Part shown: piece by piece, positions 9,032 through 16,921 of the stretch | Numbering within the stretch: the stretch's first letter is position 1 | Layout of the letters: each line of letters starts with the position of its first letter | Translations under genes and position numbers: made by a program | The notes under the pieces: generated by a model | The model's database searches: none | What the model saw: the letters and a program-made list of their open reading frames with translations, nothing else | What the model was told of the DNA's origin: nothing | From: BMS3BBIN04 sp964552465 | GTDB taxonomy: Bacteria; Electryoneota; Electryoneia; Electryoneales; Electryoneaceae | DNA: 64,000 nt | Assembly: GCA_964552465.1 (NCBI GenBank) | Contig: CAZKGR010000018.1 | Location: 7,416-71,415 of the forward strand | Reading direction: 5' to 3'

Positions 9032-9555
9032 CAGATTTCTCCCCTTCCAGTGGAAGGACTTTCAATCGGTGTATCGAAAATGCTGAACTCTTTCAACTGT
9101 TCGAGGACTTGTTCCTGCACCTCGTCATCGTACATCGCAAGGTAGTCAACCGGGTCGTAGATCGGGTCATCATCAAATAAAATGCTCATTTCGGACGAAA
9201 TACGCTCGGTCAGATCATCTTCACCACTATCAAACGAGAACAATTCATCGTAGTAAGTAGTCACATCAGCCAGCTCATCGTCGGTCCACCCCAGGTAGGC
9301 CATATTATCTTCGTTCAACAACTGGCCGTATTCAGGACCAAACAAGTTACTCTGGTTGACAATTGCAACGATCAGCACAACAACCGCCAGTGACGACACC
9401 ACACTGGTGCGGATCGTTCGATGGTGACGTCGAACAGTCACTCGATGACGAACCGTACTGAGAAACTCGTGATCATCGCTGTCGGGCGCGAAATGCACTT
9501 CCCGCAACGGTGTCAGTAATTCCCTGTCCCTAGCATTATCATCGTTCATCTTCAA
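9031..9555 (-). CDS. Putative membrane-bound anti-sigma factor
   Basis: 174 residues with a cytoplasmic N-terminus of about 48 residues, one transmembrane segment (about 50-67), and an acidic external region of about 105 residues. It does not show a clear zinc-binding HxxxCxxC motif. The call rests on topology and on position: it starts 11 bp downstream of an ECF sigma gene and overlaps a periplasmic protein gene. The N-terminal part would hold the sigma factor at the membrane. Which signal it senses is unknown. Confidence 0.65.
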   Translation of the reverse strand: MKMNDDNARDRELLTPLREVHFAPDSDDHEFLSTVRHRVTVRRHHRTIRTSVVSSLAVVVLIVAIVNQSNLFGPEYGQLLNEDNMAYLGWTDDELADVTTYYDELFSFDSGEDDLTERISSEMSILFDDDPIYDPVDYLAMYDDEVQEQVLEQLKEFSIFDTPIESPSTGRGEI

Positions 9556-9566
9556 CTCCCCCGGGT

Positions 9567-10163
9567 TCAGAGTAACAAAGCGCCAGGCTTGGTTTCAATG
9601 ACCGGTTGTTCATCATCCAGGGCTTCGCGCAATTTACGAATTCCCTGGTGGACATTTGCTTTTGCTCCACCGACTGAGATGCCCATGATCCTGGCGATCT
9701 CTGCGTAGGATAATTCTTTCACCATGCGCAGAATCACAGCGGTTCGTTGACGTACCGGCAGGTTTTTTAACTCCCCGAATGCTTGTTCCGCCAGATCTTT
9801 ACGCTCAAGCGCAAGCTCACTTGACTCGACACTTAACGCAATTTCAGTTTCAAAGATGTCATTCTCATCATCAACTCGCGTCATTCGCCAGCGCTTCATC
9901 TTGCGCTTGAATGACACACTCTGGTTGAATGCGATACGATACAACCACGTCTTTGGGGATGCTTCCCCACGAAACTTGCCCAGGTTTTCGTACGCCTTGA
10001 TGAATGTTTCTTGGGCAAGATCCTCAGCTTCGGTGGCATTGCCGGAGATCCGAACGCAGAGATCGTAGATCTCGCGTCGGTAGTTGCGCACAAGCACTTC
10101 CAGCGCTTGGTCGCGGTTGAGCCTGGCAAGCTCAACCAACTCTTCTCCGGTTAATTCAGCCAC
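9567..10163 (-). CDS. ECF-family RNA polymerase sigma factor
   Basis: 198 residues with sigma region 2 (YRREIYDLCVRISGN, then AEDLAQETFIKAY and KTWLYRIAFN) and sigma region 4 (LPVRQRTAVILRMVKELSYAEIA, followed by the recognition helix). It is RpoE-like in length and lacks regions 1 and 3. It heads an operon with a membrane anti-sigma and a Spy-like protein, an arrangement typical of envelope-stress control. Autoregulation from its own upstream region is likely, but no -35 AAC-type element was identified with confidence. Confidence 0.93.
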   Translation of the reverse strand: MAELTGEELVELARLNRDQALEVLVRNYRREIYDLCVRISGNATEAEDLAQETFIKAYENLGKFRGEASPKTWLYRIAFNQSVSFKRKMKRWRMTRVDDENDIFETEIALSVESSELALERKDLAEQAFGELKNLPVRQRTAVILRMVKELSYAEIARIMGISVGGAKANVHQGIRKLREALDDEQPVIETKPGALLL

Positions 10164-10295
10164 CCCAACTCCCGTTTCAACCTCCCGTAGTCTGGAGCGA
10201 CCTGTATCCGTGGCTCCATCAGCCTGTACTTCTTAGACGCTTGACTACGACCTGAGTTTAAGTCCGTGACTCTCCTAACGGCAGCCATAGGAATG

Positions 10296-10325
10296 AGAAA
10301 ATCCGACCCCAGGGCCGGATTTAAA
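10296..10325 (-). terminator. Stem-loop terminator of the PorV-like gene
   Basis: AAATCCG (10299-10305) pairs with CGGATTT (10316-10322), with an inner CCC/GGG pairing; TTTTCTCATT follows on the minus strand. The region 10164-10295 holds the sigma operon promoter region and no gene. Confidence 0.65.
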
Positions 10326-10344
10326 CGATAAACATGCCTCAGAA

Positions 10345-11283
10345 TCAGAACTTGTAGCCGATCCCGATTCGATGGACTTGCCCGATTGCACCCTGCGAAT
10401 AGAATGCGTAGTCCAGGTTAGTGTCGAAGTAGTGAAGTCCCAGTCCAGCTGAAATACCGGAGATGGCGTCCTGAGATCCTCCGACATGATAATTCGGTGC
10501 GAATGTCGTATAACCTGCGCGAAGCTGAAGTATCGGTGAAACAGTAAACTCGCCTGCCAAGGCACCCCAATACTCGCTATTTATGTCTATATGTCCCGTC
10601 AAACTCAGTTTCACTGGCAGGTGTTCGAGCTGTTTTGCAACTCCGAGATGAGCTGCGGTTGGCAGATCCTCTTTCGTCTCACCATAACTCTGCAACTGGG
10701 TGCCGATATTCGTGATCCCGGCTGCGAGTTCGATCCATCTGAAACCCGTGTCCCAGTGAACTGATATATCAGCGGCGATCGCAGTGGATGTGTACGATTC
10801 AATCTGACCGGTAATGAACTTCACGGTGTGGCCAATACCAACTCGCTCCACTATTTCAAGTCCGAATCCAGTAGTGATCAACATGTCAGACGCTGAAAAG
10901 GTACCCGTTGGATCTTCTCCGATCTCGCTACTTTGATCAAACGAACCATAGTTCAGGTAGTTCAAGCCCAATGCAAAGTATCCGTAATCTGAGGGGAAAC
11001 CGAAACTGAAAAATCCACCGCTGACATCCAGAGGGTGGTCAGCGTATGACAGGTTTACCAGCCGTTGATCCAGCATCGCAAGACCGCCAGGATGCATGTT
11101 CAAGGCATTCAAATCACTGTTCATCAACGCGATCGAATTGCCCGCCATCGCCGCGCCGCGAGGAGTCGGATCCATACGCAGCAGATCAAATGTTGTTGCT
11201 GCATTCGATGGGGGTGAGGTCAACGTCAGCACCAGGAAAAGTGCGACGAAAAATGCGATAGGGTTGCGGAGCGTAGTGCTCAT
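10345..11283 (-). CDS. PorV/PorQ-like outer-membrane beta-barrel protein
   Basis: 312 residues. A signal peptide ends near SNAA, followed by the family's opening PTPRGAAMAGNSIAL, with the ALNMHPGGLA motif, then alternating beta-strands ending in an aromatic IGIGYKF. PorV and PorQ family proteins shuttle or retain type IX cargo at the outer membrane, so this fits the sorting-domain proteins in the window. The long frame runs upstream to 11499, but that part lacks homology and overlaps the peptidase gene. The start at 11283 is preceded by GGAG and gives a good signal peptide. Confidence 0.75.
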   Translation of the reverse strand: MSTTLRNPIAFFVALFLVLTLTSPPSNAATTFDLLRMDPTPRGAAMAGNSIALMNSDLNALNMHPGGLAMLDQRLVNLSYADHPLDVSGGFFSFGFPSDYGYFALGLNYLNYGSFDQSSEIGEDPTGTFSASDMLITTGFGLEIVERVGIGHTVKFITGQIESYTSTAIAADISVHWDTGFRWIELAAGITNIGTQLQSYGETKEDLPTAAHLGVAKQLEHLPVKLSLTGHIDINSEYWGALAGEFTVSPILQLRAGYTTFAPNYHVGGSQDAISGISAGLGLHYFDTNLDYAFYSQGAIGQVHRIGIGYKF

Positions 11284-11425
11284 ACGATCTCCAGTCTGCG
11301 AATAATCAAGTGTTGAATGACCGTGAGCAAGTAGAATTTTCTGCCTCCGACAGTTGTGATCATGTGGTTCAATAATATGGGTTAACTTGATCGAAAAGGA
11401 AAGTGGCCTCAGAATATGCACCTCT

Positions 11426-12475
11426 TCATTTCCACGGTTCGTCGTCTTCCAGATTCTCATTTCCATGAGCTGAATCGTCATCATCCCACAACGGATCACC
11501 TTCGTACAGACTCGGATCAGTCAGGGATTCGTCGATGTCGTAGCTGTCATCTGAGTGCAGCTCACGTCGTCGACGGATAATCACATTCATTCCAACAACC
11601 ATGACCAGAATAGATGCACCGGACCACACCAAGGTATCGAAATTCAACCACGTCAGCAGGTTGAACCAACGGTACTTGTCCGCCAGTTTCTGATGATACG
11701 CGACTTCGATATCGAAGAACGACCGTCCAGTGATCTCACGCATCACCTCATCTGGATCACGACTTTCCTGATATCCATGAAGCAAGGCTGAGACTGCATC
11801 CCAGCCGTAGTGATCGACAAGAAACTCAATGAAGCTGATCGATTGCATATACGCAACCCGCGCCTGCTCTGGCCCGAGTGCCATCATGTTGTCAATTCCA
11901 TCCAACGTGTAGGTTTGACCAAATACAACTGCCCGGCCAAGCGGTGTACGGTTCTTGTACATCGTTTCGCCACTGAGGTACATCGCCAGTCCTTCGCTGA
12001 ACCAACGGGGAAGGAATCCAGGTTTTTCATGACTGGTGATGATGTGTACCAGTTCGTGCAGCGCCGTTACCGAGAACTGACCACGGCTTGGCATGACGCG
12101 CGGCGACTGCAAAATGATGATCCTCTGAGAAGGTTTAGCGAGACCACCAGTCCAGTGCGGCATGCCGCTTGTCAGGTAACGGAACCGGCCTTCGGTTGGC
12201 GCGATAAAGACTCGCACGCCGCGAGGTTTTTCAACTCCCAACTTACCCGCAAAGTCATCGTCGAATCGTGTGAACATGACGAGCAGATCGTTTGCTGCTG
12301 ACTGATCAGCACCCTCATGATAGATGAGGTAACCTTCTTTCGCGAGCATTAACCATTCGCCCGGTGGCAGGTTCTGTGTAGCTGGTGCCGGGATCGACTG
12401 GCTGTAAAGCGGGGTCACCAGCCCGATGATGGTTAGCAGAGCAACCAGTAGTGCAATGAATGTTCCCTTCATCAC
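11426..12475 (-). CDS. Exported gluzincin metallopeptidase (peptidase MA-like)
   Basis: 349 residues. A signal peptide (1-25) precedes an extracytoplasmic zinc-peptidase domain with HELVH (HExxH) and the downstream glutamate in WFSEGLA, 20-odd residues later, as in peptidase MA-family gluzincins. A transmembrane segment follows (about 283-303, LVWSGASILVMVVG), then an RRRR stop-transfer and a very acidic cytoplasmic tail. Its start overlaps the priA stop by 4 bp, so it is co-translated with priA, although no functional link is known. Substrate unknown. Confidence 0.8.
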   Translation of the reverse strand: MMKGTFIALLVALLTIIGLVTPLYSQSIPAPATQNLPPGEWLMLAKEGYLIYHEGADQSAANDLLVMFTRFDDDFAGKLGVEKPRGVRVFIAPTEGRFRYLTSGMPHWTGGLAKPSQRIIILQSPRVMPSRGQFSVTALHELVHIITSHEKPGFLPRWFSEGLAMYLSGETMYKNRTPLGRAVVFGQTYTLDGIDNMMALGPEQARVAYMQSISFIEFLVDHYGWDAVSALLHGYQESRDPDEVMREITGRSFFDIEVAYHQKLADKYRWFNLLTWLNFDTLVWSGASILVMVVGMNVIIRRRRELHSDDSYDIDESLTDPSLYEGDPLWDDDDSAHGNENLEDDEPWK

Positions 12476-14958
12476 GCTACCTCCGTCGGATCGACATCGA
12501 CACTTACCCGTATGCCGGACTCGAACTTCACCCGATCCATCATCTCACGTAGTACTGAACGCATGCGTTCTCCGTTGCCATCCACCGTCTTGCTCGATTT
12601 AACCAGCAACCGCCAGCGGTACTTCCGTTTTACCCGCCGAACGTGCGCAGGTTCCGGACCGAGCACCTGCAACTTACCCGGATAGTTGCGCAGGAAGCTC
12701 GACGCCTGCATCGCAGATGCTCGAACCTGATCCTCATTGTTCCCTGAGAAGGTGAGCACTGTCATATGCGCGAATGGAGGATAGTCAAGGTTTCTGCGCC
12801 GTTCCAGCTCGCTCTCGATGAACGCATCCCGCGCCGGTTTCGCCAGATACTGGAATAGCGCATGCTCGGGACGCAGGGTCTGGATGATTACCTCGCCGTC
12901 CTTCTCGCCGCGTCCAGCCCGACCCGCCGCCTGTACAAGTAATCTGAATGTCCGTTCCGACGCACGGAAGTCCGGCTGGTTCAACGATGGGTCAGCGTTG
13001 ATCACGCCGACTAGCGTAACGTGTGAGAAGTCGTGACCTTTGGCTACAAGCTGGGTGCCGAGCAGAATCTGCGAATCACCCGCAGCAAAGTCACGGAGGA
13101 TGCGTTCCTGTTCGCCGACTCGTTTAAGTGTGTCACGATCCATTCGCGCGGGCTGTAGATCCGGGAAGCGTTGCTGAATCTCATCTTCGATGCGTTGTGT
13201 ACCCACTCCAAATGCACGTAGGTCACTCGCCCCACATATCCCGCAATCGTCCGGGACACGGCGGTTGTATCCGCACAGATGGCAACGCAGCGCCGGCTCG
13301 TTTCGACGGCTGCTCTTCGCGTGATAGGTTAGGGGGATATCACAATTCGGGCAGCCCTGGGTGTCGCCGCAGTTGTTGCATTGCAGCACGGGGGCGAACC
13401 CACGGCGGGTGATCAACAGGATGACACCGCCGCCATTATTCGTGTGCGTGGTGATCGCTTCGGCCAGTTGCGGACCGATGTACGGCGCGTCCTCAGCTTC
13501 ACGACGTCGGTCGAGCACGCGCAAAGACGGCCAGCTCGCACCGAAACGTTGCGTCAGCGGCAGACGAATAGCCCGCTTTCGTTCAAGCACGAGATGCATT
13601 GTTTCGAGGCTGGGCGTTGCTGATGCCAGAAGCACGGGTGCGTTCGCCATCCAACCACGGGCGGCGGCGAGGTCACGTCCCTGGTAACGTGGGGAGGGGT
13701 CCTGCTGCTTGTACGCTTCCTCGTGTTCTTCGTCTACGATGACCAGCCCCAGCTCGTGTACCGGTGCGAACACGGCGCTGCGTGGCCCAACGACGATGTG
13801 CGCTTCACCACGATGCAACGCCCGCCACGCTGCCATGCGCTGGCCTTTGTTCAATGCCGAATGCATGACCACGACTGGCTCATGGATCACCTGGCGGATG
13901 CGGGCAACAACCTGCGGCGTTAACGATATTTCCGGGGCCAGCACCAGCACACCCTTGCCAGCAGCGCGCGCCTTCGCGATCAGCTCGACGTACACCCGCG
14001 TTTTACCTGTGCCGGGCAGCCCATCAAGCAGGAAGACTTCACGTTCTCCAGCTTCAATGCGTTGGGAGACTTCGTTGACCGCATGAGCCTGTTCCTCCGT
14101 CAGTGGGGGAGGAGTGCCTTCCGGCGCACGTGGATCAAAGCCGAGGCCGATGACGTCACGTGTTCGTGCTTCGATACGAACCAGCTTCGTCGTGACCAAC
14201 TGATTAAGCACCGTGCGCGAGACATTCGCCCGATCCTTCAGCTCCGGCCACGGCGCTTCACGATCCAACTCGATCAGTGCGGATAACAGGCGCCTTCGTG
14301 CCGTCGCACGCATCGGAATGTCGTCAACCGAAGCCGCAGGTTCAGAGATTACCCAGTCAACTGTCGCTTTGGACTCCGCGTCCGCAAGCTGCTCGGTTCG
14401 TTCGATCAAACCAAGACCTGCCAGTTCGATCAATGCAGCGTCAACGGGGAGGCGTGGGAAACGTTTGCGAAGGACTGATGCTGACACCGTTCCCTCACCA
14501 GCGAGAAAGCGGCTTAATGTAAACTGAGAAGTGTTGCTCGTAACCTCCTCTGGCCACTGACCTTCCAGCTCCGGACCTATCCATCGGACAGTCACATTTG
14601 GCGGCTTGAGTAGATCCGCCGGCAAAGTCGCCTGAATCACCTCACCCCAGTCGGCGAGGTAACGCTTGACCACATGAGCACATAGAGAGATCAGTTCACC
14701 CGGCAACGCAGGTGAATCATGATCGAGGAGTGCCTGCACGGTCTTGAGTTTGTCAGTTTCAAGTGATCCGTCAGCATTCGATGGTCCGGACGGTACCACC
14801 ACTCCGACCCGTGTTCGGTTGTGAAATGGGACTAATACCCTTCGTCCTGACACTTCGATTCCTACCCACTCATCTGGAACACGATAGAGGTACGCTTCGC
14901 CCGGCGTGCCGGGTATGGCGACGTGAACAAGCGGTGATTTTTTGCGTGCGGCTGGCAT
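12472..14958 (-). CDS. priA: Primosomal protein N' (replication restart helicase PriA)
   Basis: 828 residues. An N-terminal 3'-DNA-binding domain and winged-helix region are followed by a superfamily 2 helicase core: Walker A GLPGTGKT, DEEH Walker B and SATPSLE motif III. The inserted zinc-binding element has paired cysteines (CNNCGDTQGCPNC and CHLCG...CGIC), and QAAGRAGRG is motif VI. PriA loads DnaB at collapsed forks. The protein is complete and slightly longer than the E. coli protein (~730). The next gene on the strand overlaps its stop by 4 bp. A CCAGACAT/ATGTCTGG palindrome (15019-15036) lies just upstream. Confidence 0.96.
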   Translation of the reverse strand: MPAARKKSPLVHVAIPGTPGEAYLYRVPDEWVGIEVSGRRVLVPFHNRTRVGVVVPSGPSNADGSLETDKLKTVQALLDHDSPALPGELISLCAHVVKRYLADWGEVIQATLPADLLKPPNVTVRWIGPELEGQWPEEVTSNTSQFTLSRFLAGEGTVSASVLRKRFPRLPVDAALIELAGLGLIERTEQLADAESKATVDWVISEPAASVDDIPMRATARRRLLSALIELDREAPWPELKDRANVSRTVLNQLVTTKLVRIEARTRDVIGLGFDPRAPEGTPPPLTEEQAHAVNEVSQRIEAGEREVFLLDGLPGTGKTRVYVELIAKARAAGKGVLVLAPEISLTPQVVARIRQVIHEPVVVMHSALNKGQRMAAWRALHRGEAHIVVGPRSAVFAPVHELGLVIVDEEHEEAYKQQDPSPRYQGRDLAAARGWMANAPVLLASATPSLETMHLVLERKRAIRLPLTQRFGASWPSLRVLDRRREAEDAPYIGPQLAEAITTHTNNGGGVILLITRRGFAPVLQCNNCGDTQGCPNCDIPLTYHAKSSRRNEPALRCHLCGYNRRVPDDCGICGASDLRAFGVGTQRIEDEIQQRFPDLQPARMDRDTLKRVGEQERILRDFAAGDSQILLGTQLVAKGHDFSHVTLVGVINADPSLNQPDFRASERTFRLLVQAAGRAGRGEKDGEVIIQTLRPEHALFQYLAKPARDAFIESELERRRNLDYPPFAHMTVLTFSGNNEDQVRASAMQASSFLRNYPGKLQVLGPEPAHVRRVKRKYRWRLLVKSSKTVDGNGERMRSVLREMMDRVKFESGIRVSVDVDPTEVA

Positions 14959-15018
14959 GGATGGAAGGTAGGGCTGAGCAGACTAGGTTGCTACGATGAA
15001 ATGGGAAGCAATTGTACC

Positions 15019-15036
15019 CCAGACATAAATGTCTGG
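15019..15036. repeat. Short perfect palindrome upstream of priA
   Basis: CCAGACAT and ATGTCTGG around AA form an 18-bp near-perfect palindrome in the 210-bp gap between der and priA. It could be an operator or a remnant repeat. The same gap also contains a lone GGTGTCCCC half-site near 15150. No gene is seen there. Confidence 0.4.
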
Positions 15037-15168
15037 CGCATAGTTCAACTCAGAATTTGACACCTTACCCCATACACAAGTCAATTGAAGTCGTAATCAG
15101 AACAAAGCGCTGGAGAGTGGTACAACAAATAACTCTTTTCGAATGGGATTAGGTGTCCCCTTATTTAC

Positions 15169-16485
15169 TTATTTCTTCCTGAGCACAATCCGCACCGGGA
15201 CACCCTCAAATCCGTATTCCTCACGGAAGCGACGCTCGAGGAAACGCTTGTACGCATCCGGCATCAATTCCGGATAATTCAGGAAGAACGAGACAATCGG
15301 CGGATTCGATGAGACCTGGCTCAAATACTTCATCCGCAGCCACTTGCCCTTGATCGATGGCGGCGGGGTACGTTCGAAAACCGTCTCGAAGAACTTGTTG
15401 AGTTGCGACGTCGAGATACGTTGCGCGCGACGTTCGGCGATCTCCAACGCCCGGTCGAGCACGATCTGGGTGCGCTTTCCGGTCAGCGCCGAGATGAATT
15501 CCATCGGGACGAAGCTGAGGTCTGGCAGATCATCACGGAAATCGTCCAGCACCCGCTTATAGGTCATCTCATCCTTCTCGACCAGATCCCACTTGTTGTA
15601 CAGGGCGAGCATGCCCTTGCCCTTCTGACGGACCTCGTCGAAGAGACGGCGTTCGTACTGGGTAAGGCCATCCTGCGAGTCGATCAGGATCGCGGCAACA
15701 TGGCAGCGTTCGAGTGCACGGATGGTCCGCAACGCGGTGTAATAGTCCAGATCTTCGGACCGGCCGGTGATGTGCTTGCGACGCATGCCGGCCGTATCGA
15801 CCAGCACGATCTTCTTGTCTTTGTAGATCAGGCTGTAGTCAATCGCGTCGCGGGTTGTGCCCGGAATATCGGTCACAATCTGGACATCCTGACCGAGCAA
15901 CTTGTTGACCAACGATGATTTTCCGACGTTCGGACGTCCGAGAATCGCCAACCGGATCTCGTCCTCGTCCTCCTCAGGCATGCCCAGTTCAAATCCCTTG
16001 ACCATCGCATCAAGCAGATCGCCGGTGTTCAATCCGGACGTACCGCTGACCGGAATCGGATCGCCTAGCCCGAGGGTATAGTAGTCGTAGATGTCCTGAA
16101 TATCATTCAATGTGTCGATCTTGGTCACGGCGAGTATGACGTCTTTCCCATGACGCTGGACCTTACGCGCGATCTGGGTGTCGAGTTCGCTCAGGCCGCG
16201 TTTGCCGTCGGCGATAAACACGACACGGTCGGCAGTCTCAATCGCAGCTTCGGCAGCAGCTGAGACGAGGGCGTCCATCTCCTCCTGCTGACCGGTCATC
16301 AGGCCGCCAGTGTCAACGAGAGTGAACGCGACACCGTTCCACTCGAGATCGCCGTGCAGACGGTCACGGGTCACGCCGGGGACATCATGCTCAATCGCCA
16401 CACGCTTACGCAGGAGACGATTGAACAGGGTGGACTTGCCGACATTCGGCCGTCCGACAATCGCGATCATGGGTTTGGTGGACAT
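15169..16485 (-). CDS. der: Ribosome biogenesis GTPase Der (EngA)
   Basis: 438 residues with two tandem G domains and a C-terminal KH-like domain. G domain 1: GRPNVGKSTLFN, DTGG and TKID. G domain 2: GRPNVGKSSLVN, DTAGMRRK and NKWD. Both are intact and the total length is normal. Der acts in 50S assembly. The frame is open 60 bp further upstream, but that stretch is occupied by a palindromic repeat (16529-16551) and is not conserved. The start is therefore placed at MSTKPMIAIVGRPN. Confidence 0.96.
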   Translation of the reverse strand: MSTKPMIAIVGRPNVGKSTLFNRLLRKRVAIEHDVPGVTRDRLHGDLEWNGVAFTLVDTGGLMTGQQEEMDALVSAAAEAAIETADRVVFIADGKRGLSELDTQIARKVQRHGKDVILAVTKIDTLNDIQDIYDYYTLGLGDPIPVSGTSGLNTGDLLDAMVKGFELGMPEEDEDEIRLAILGRPNVGKSSLVNKLLGQDVQIVTDIPGTTRDAIDYSLIYKDKKIVLVDTAGMRRKHITGRSEDLDYYTALRTIRALERCHVAAILIDSQDGLTQYERRLFDEVRQKGKGMLALYNKWDLVEKDEMTYKRVLDDFRDDLPDLSFVPMEFISALTGKRTQIVLDRALEIAERRAQRISTSQLNKFFETVFERTPPPSIKGKWLRMKYLSQVSSNPPIVSFFLNYPELMPDAYKRFLERRFREEYGFEGVPVRIVLRKK

Positions 16486-16528
16486 CTGGGATTCGTCTTT
16501 CGTCTCACGTCTTTCGGGACGTCCATGC

Positions 16529-16551
16529 CCCTGTTTGCTTGTCAAACAGGG
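16529..16551. repeat. GCAAGC-core palindromic repeat, copy 1
   Basis: CCCTGTTTG and CAAACAGGG form a 9-bp stem around a 5-nt loop; on the reverse strand the core is CAAGC and GGGGCATG follows. It lies 44 bp upstream of der and belongs to the same family as the elements at 16599, 16863, 20106 and 20206. Confidence 0.6.
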
Positions 16552-16598
16552 TATTGTTGGGTTGACTGGAAAATCACATCAAGACCAACACAAATATA

Positions 16599-16620
16599 CC
16601 CCGTTAGCAAGCTAACGGGG
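16599..16620. repeat. GCAAGC-core palindromic repeat, copy 2
   Basis: CCCCGTTAGC and GCTAACGGGG pair perfectly (10 bp) around AA, followed by GGCATA. It sits between der and tRNA-Gly, so it might also act as the tRNA's terminator. Confidence 0.6.
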
Positions 16621-16637
16621 GCATACCTTCGTCGAAG

Positions 16638-16710
16638 AGCGGCGGACGGGAATCGAACCCGCGACATCCAGCTTGGGAAGCTGGTGCTCTACCAATTGAG
16701 CTACCACCGC
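16638..16710 (-). tRNA. tRNA-Gly (CCC anticodon)
   Basis: A 73-nt cloverleaf on the minus strand. Acceptor stem GCGGTGG pairs with CCGCCGC (one G-U) and the discriminator is U. A normal D arm is present. The anticodon stem CCAGC/GCTGG encloses loop TTCCCAA, giving CCC at 34-36 (reads GGG glycine codons). The T arm contains GGTTCGATTCC. CCA is not encoded. It lies between der and gatD. Confidence 0.95.
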
Positions 16711-16796
16711 GAACAGAAGGCCAATGTAGCCGCCTAGCTCACGAACACGCAAGGTGGATTCCGGAGACGTTTGCGCTAATTCATGAATGCGCTTAC

Positions 16797-16842
16797 GTTA
16801 CCGCCGCAGATGAGCCGCGGTAACCGTCTTCGACGGATTACC
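16797..16842 (+). promoter_or_regulatory. Two mutually exclusive hairpins upstream of gatD
   Basis: GTTACCGC (16797-16804) can pair with GCGGTAAC (16817-16824). The overlapping GGTAACCGTC can instead pair with GACGG-A-TTACC (16819-16842, UUC loop). The two share 16819-16824, as in attenuator or antiterminator pairs. No poly-T follows the second stem, so this is a structural observation, not a proven switch. Confidence 0.35.
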
Positions 16843-16860
16843 ACGGGCACCATAGTTTCG

Positions 16861-16904
16861 ACCTTGGATGAGCCCGACTTGCAAGCAAGTCGGGGCAAAC
16901 ACAT
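16861..16904 (+). repeat. GCAAGC-core palindromic repeat, copy 3
   Basis: A palindrome (CCCGACTTGC / GCAAGTCGGG, 16873-16894) is embedded in a ~40-bp element. It is clearly related in flanks and centre to the reverse-strand element at 20106-20146. It lies 18 bp before the gatD start. Confidence 0.7.
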
Positions 16905-16921
16905 ATGATTTTGATGAGACG

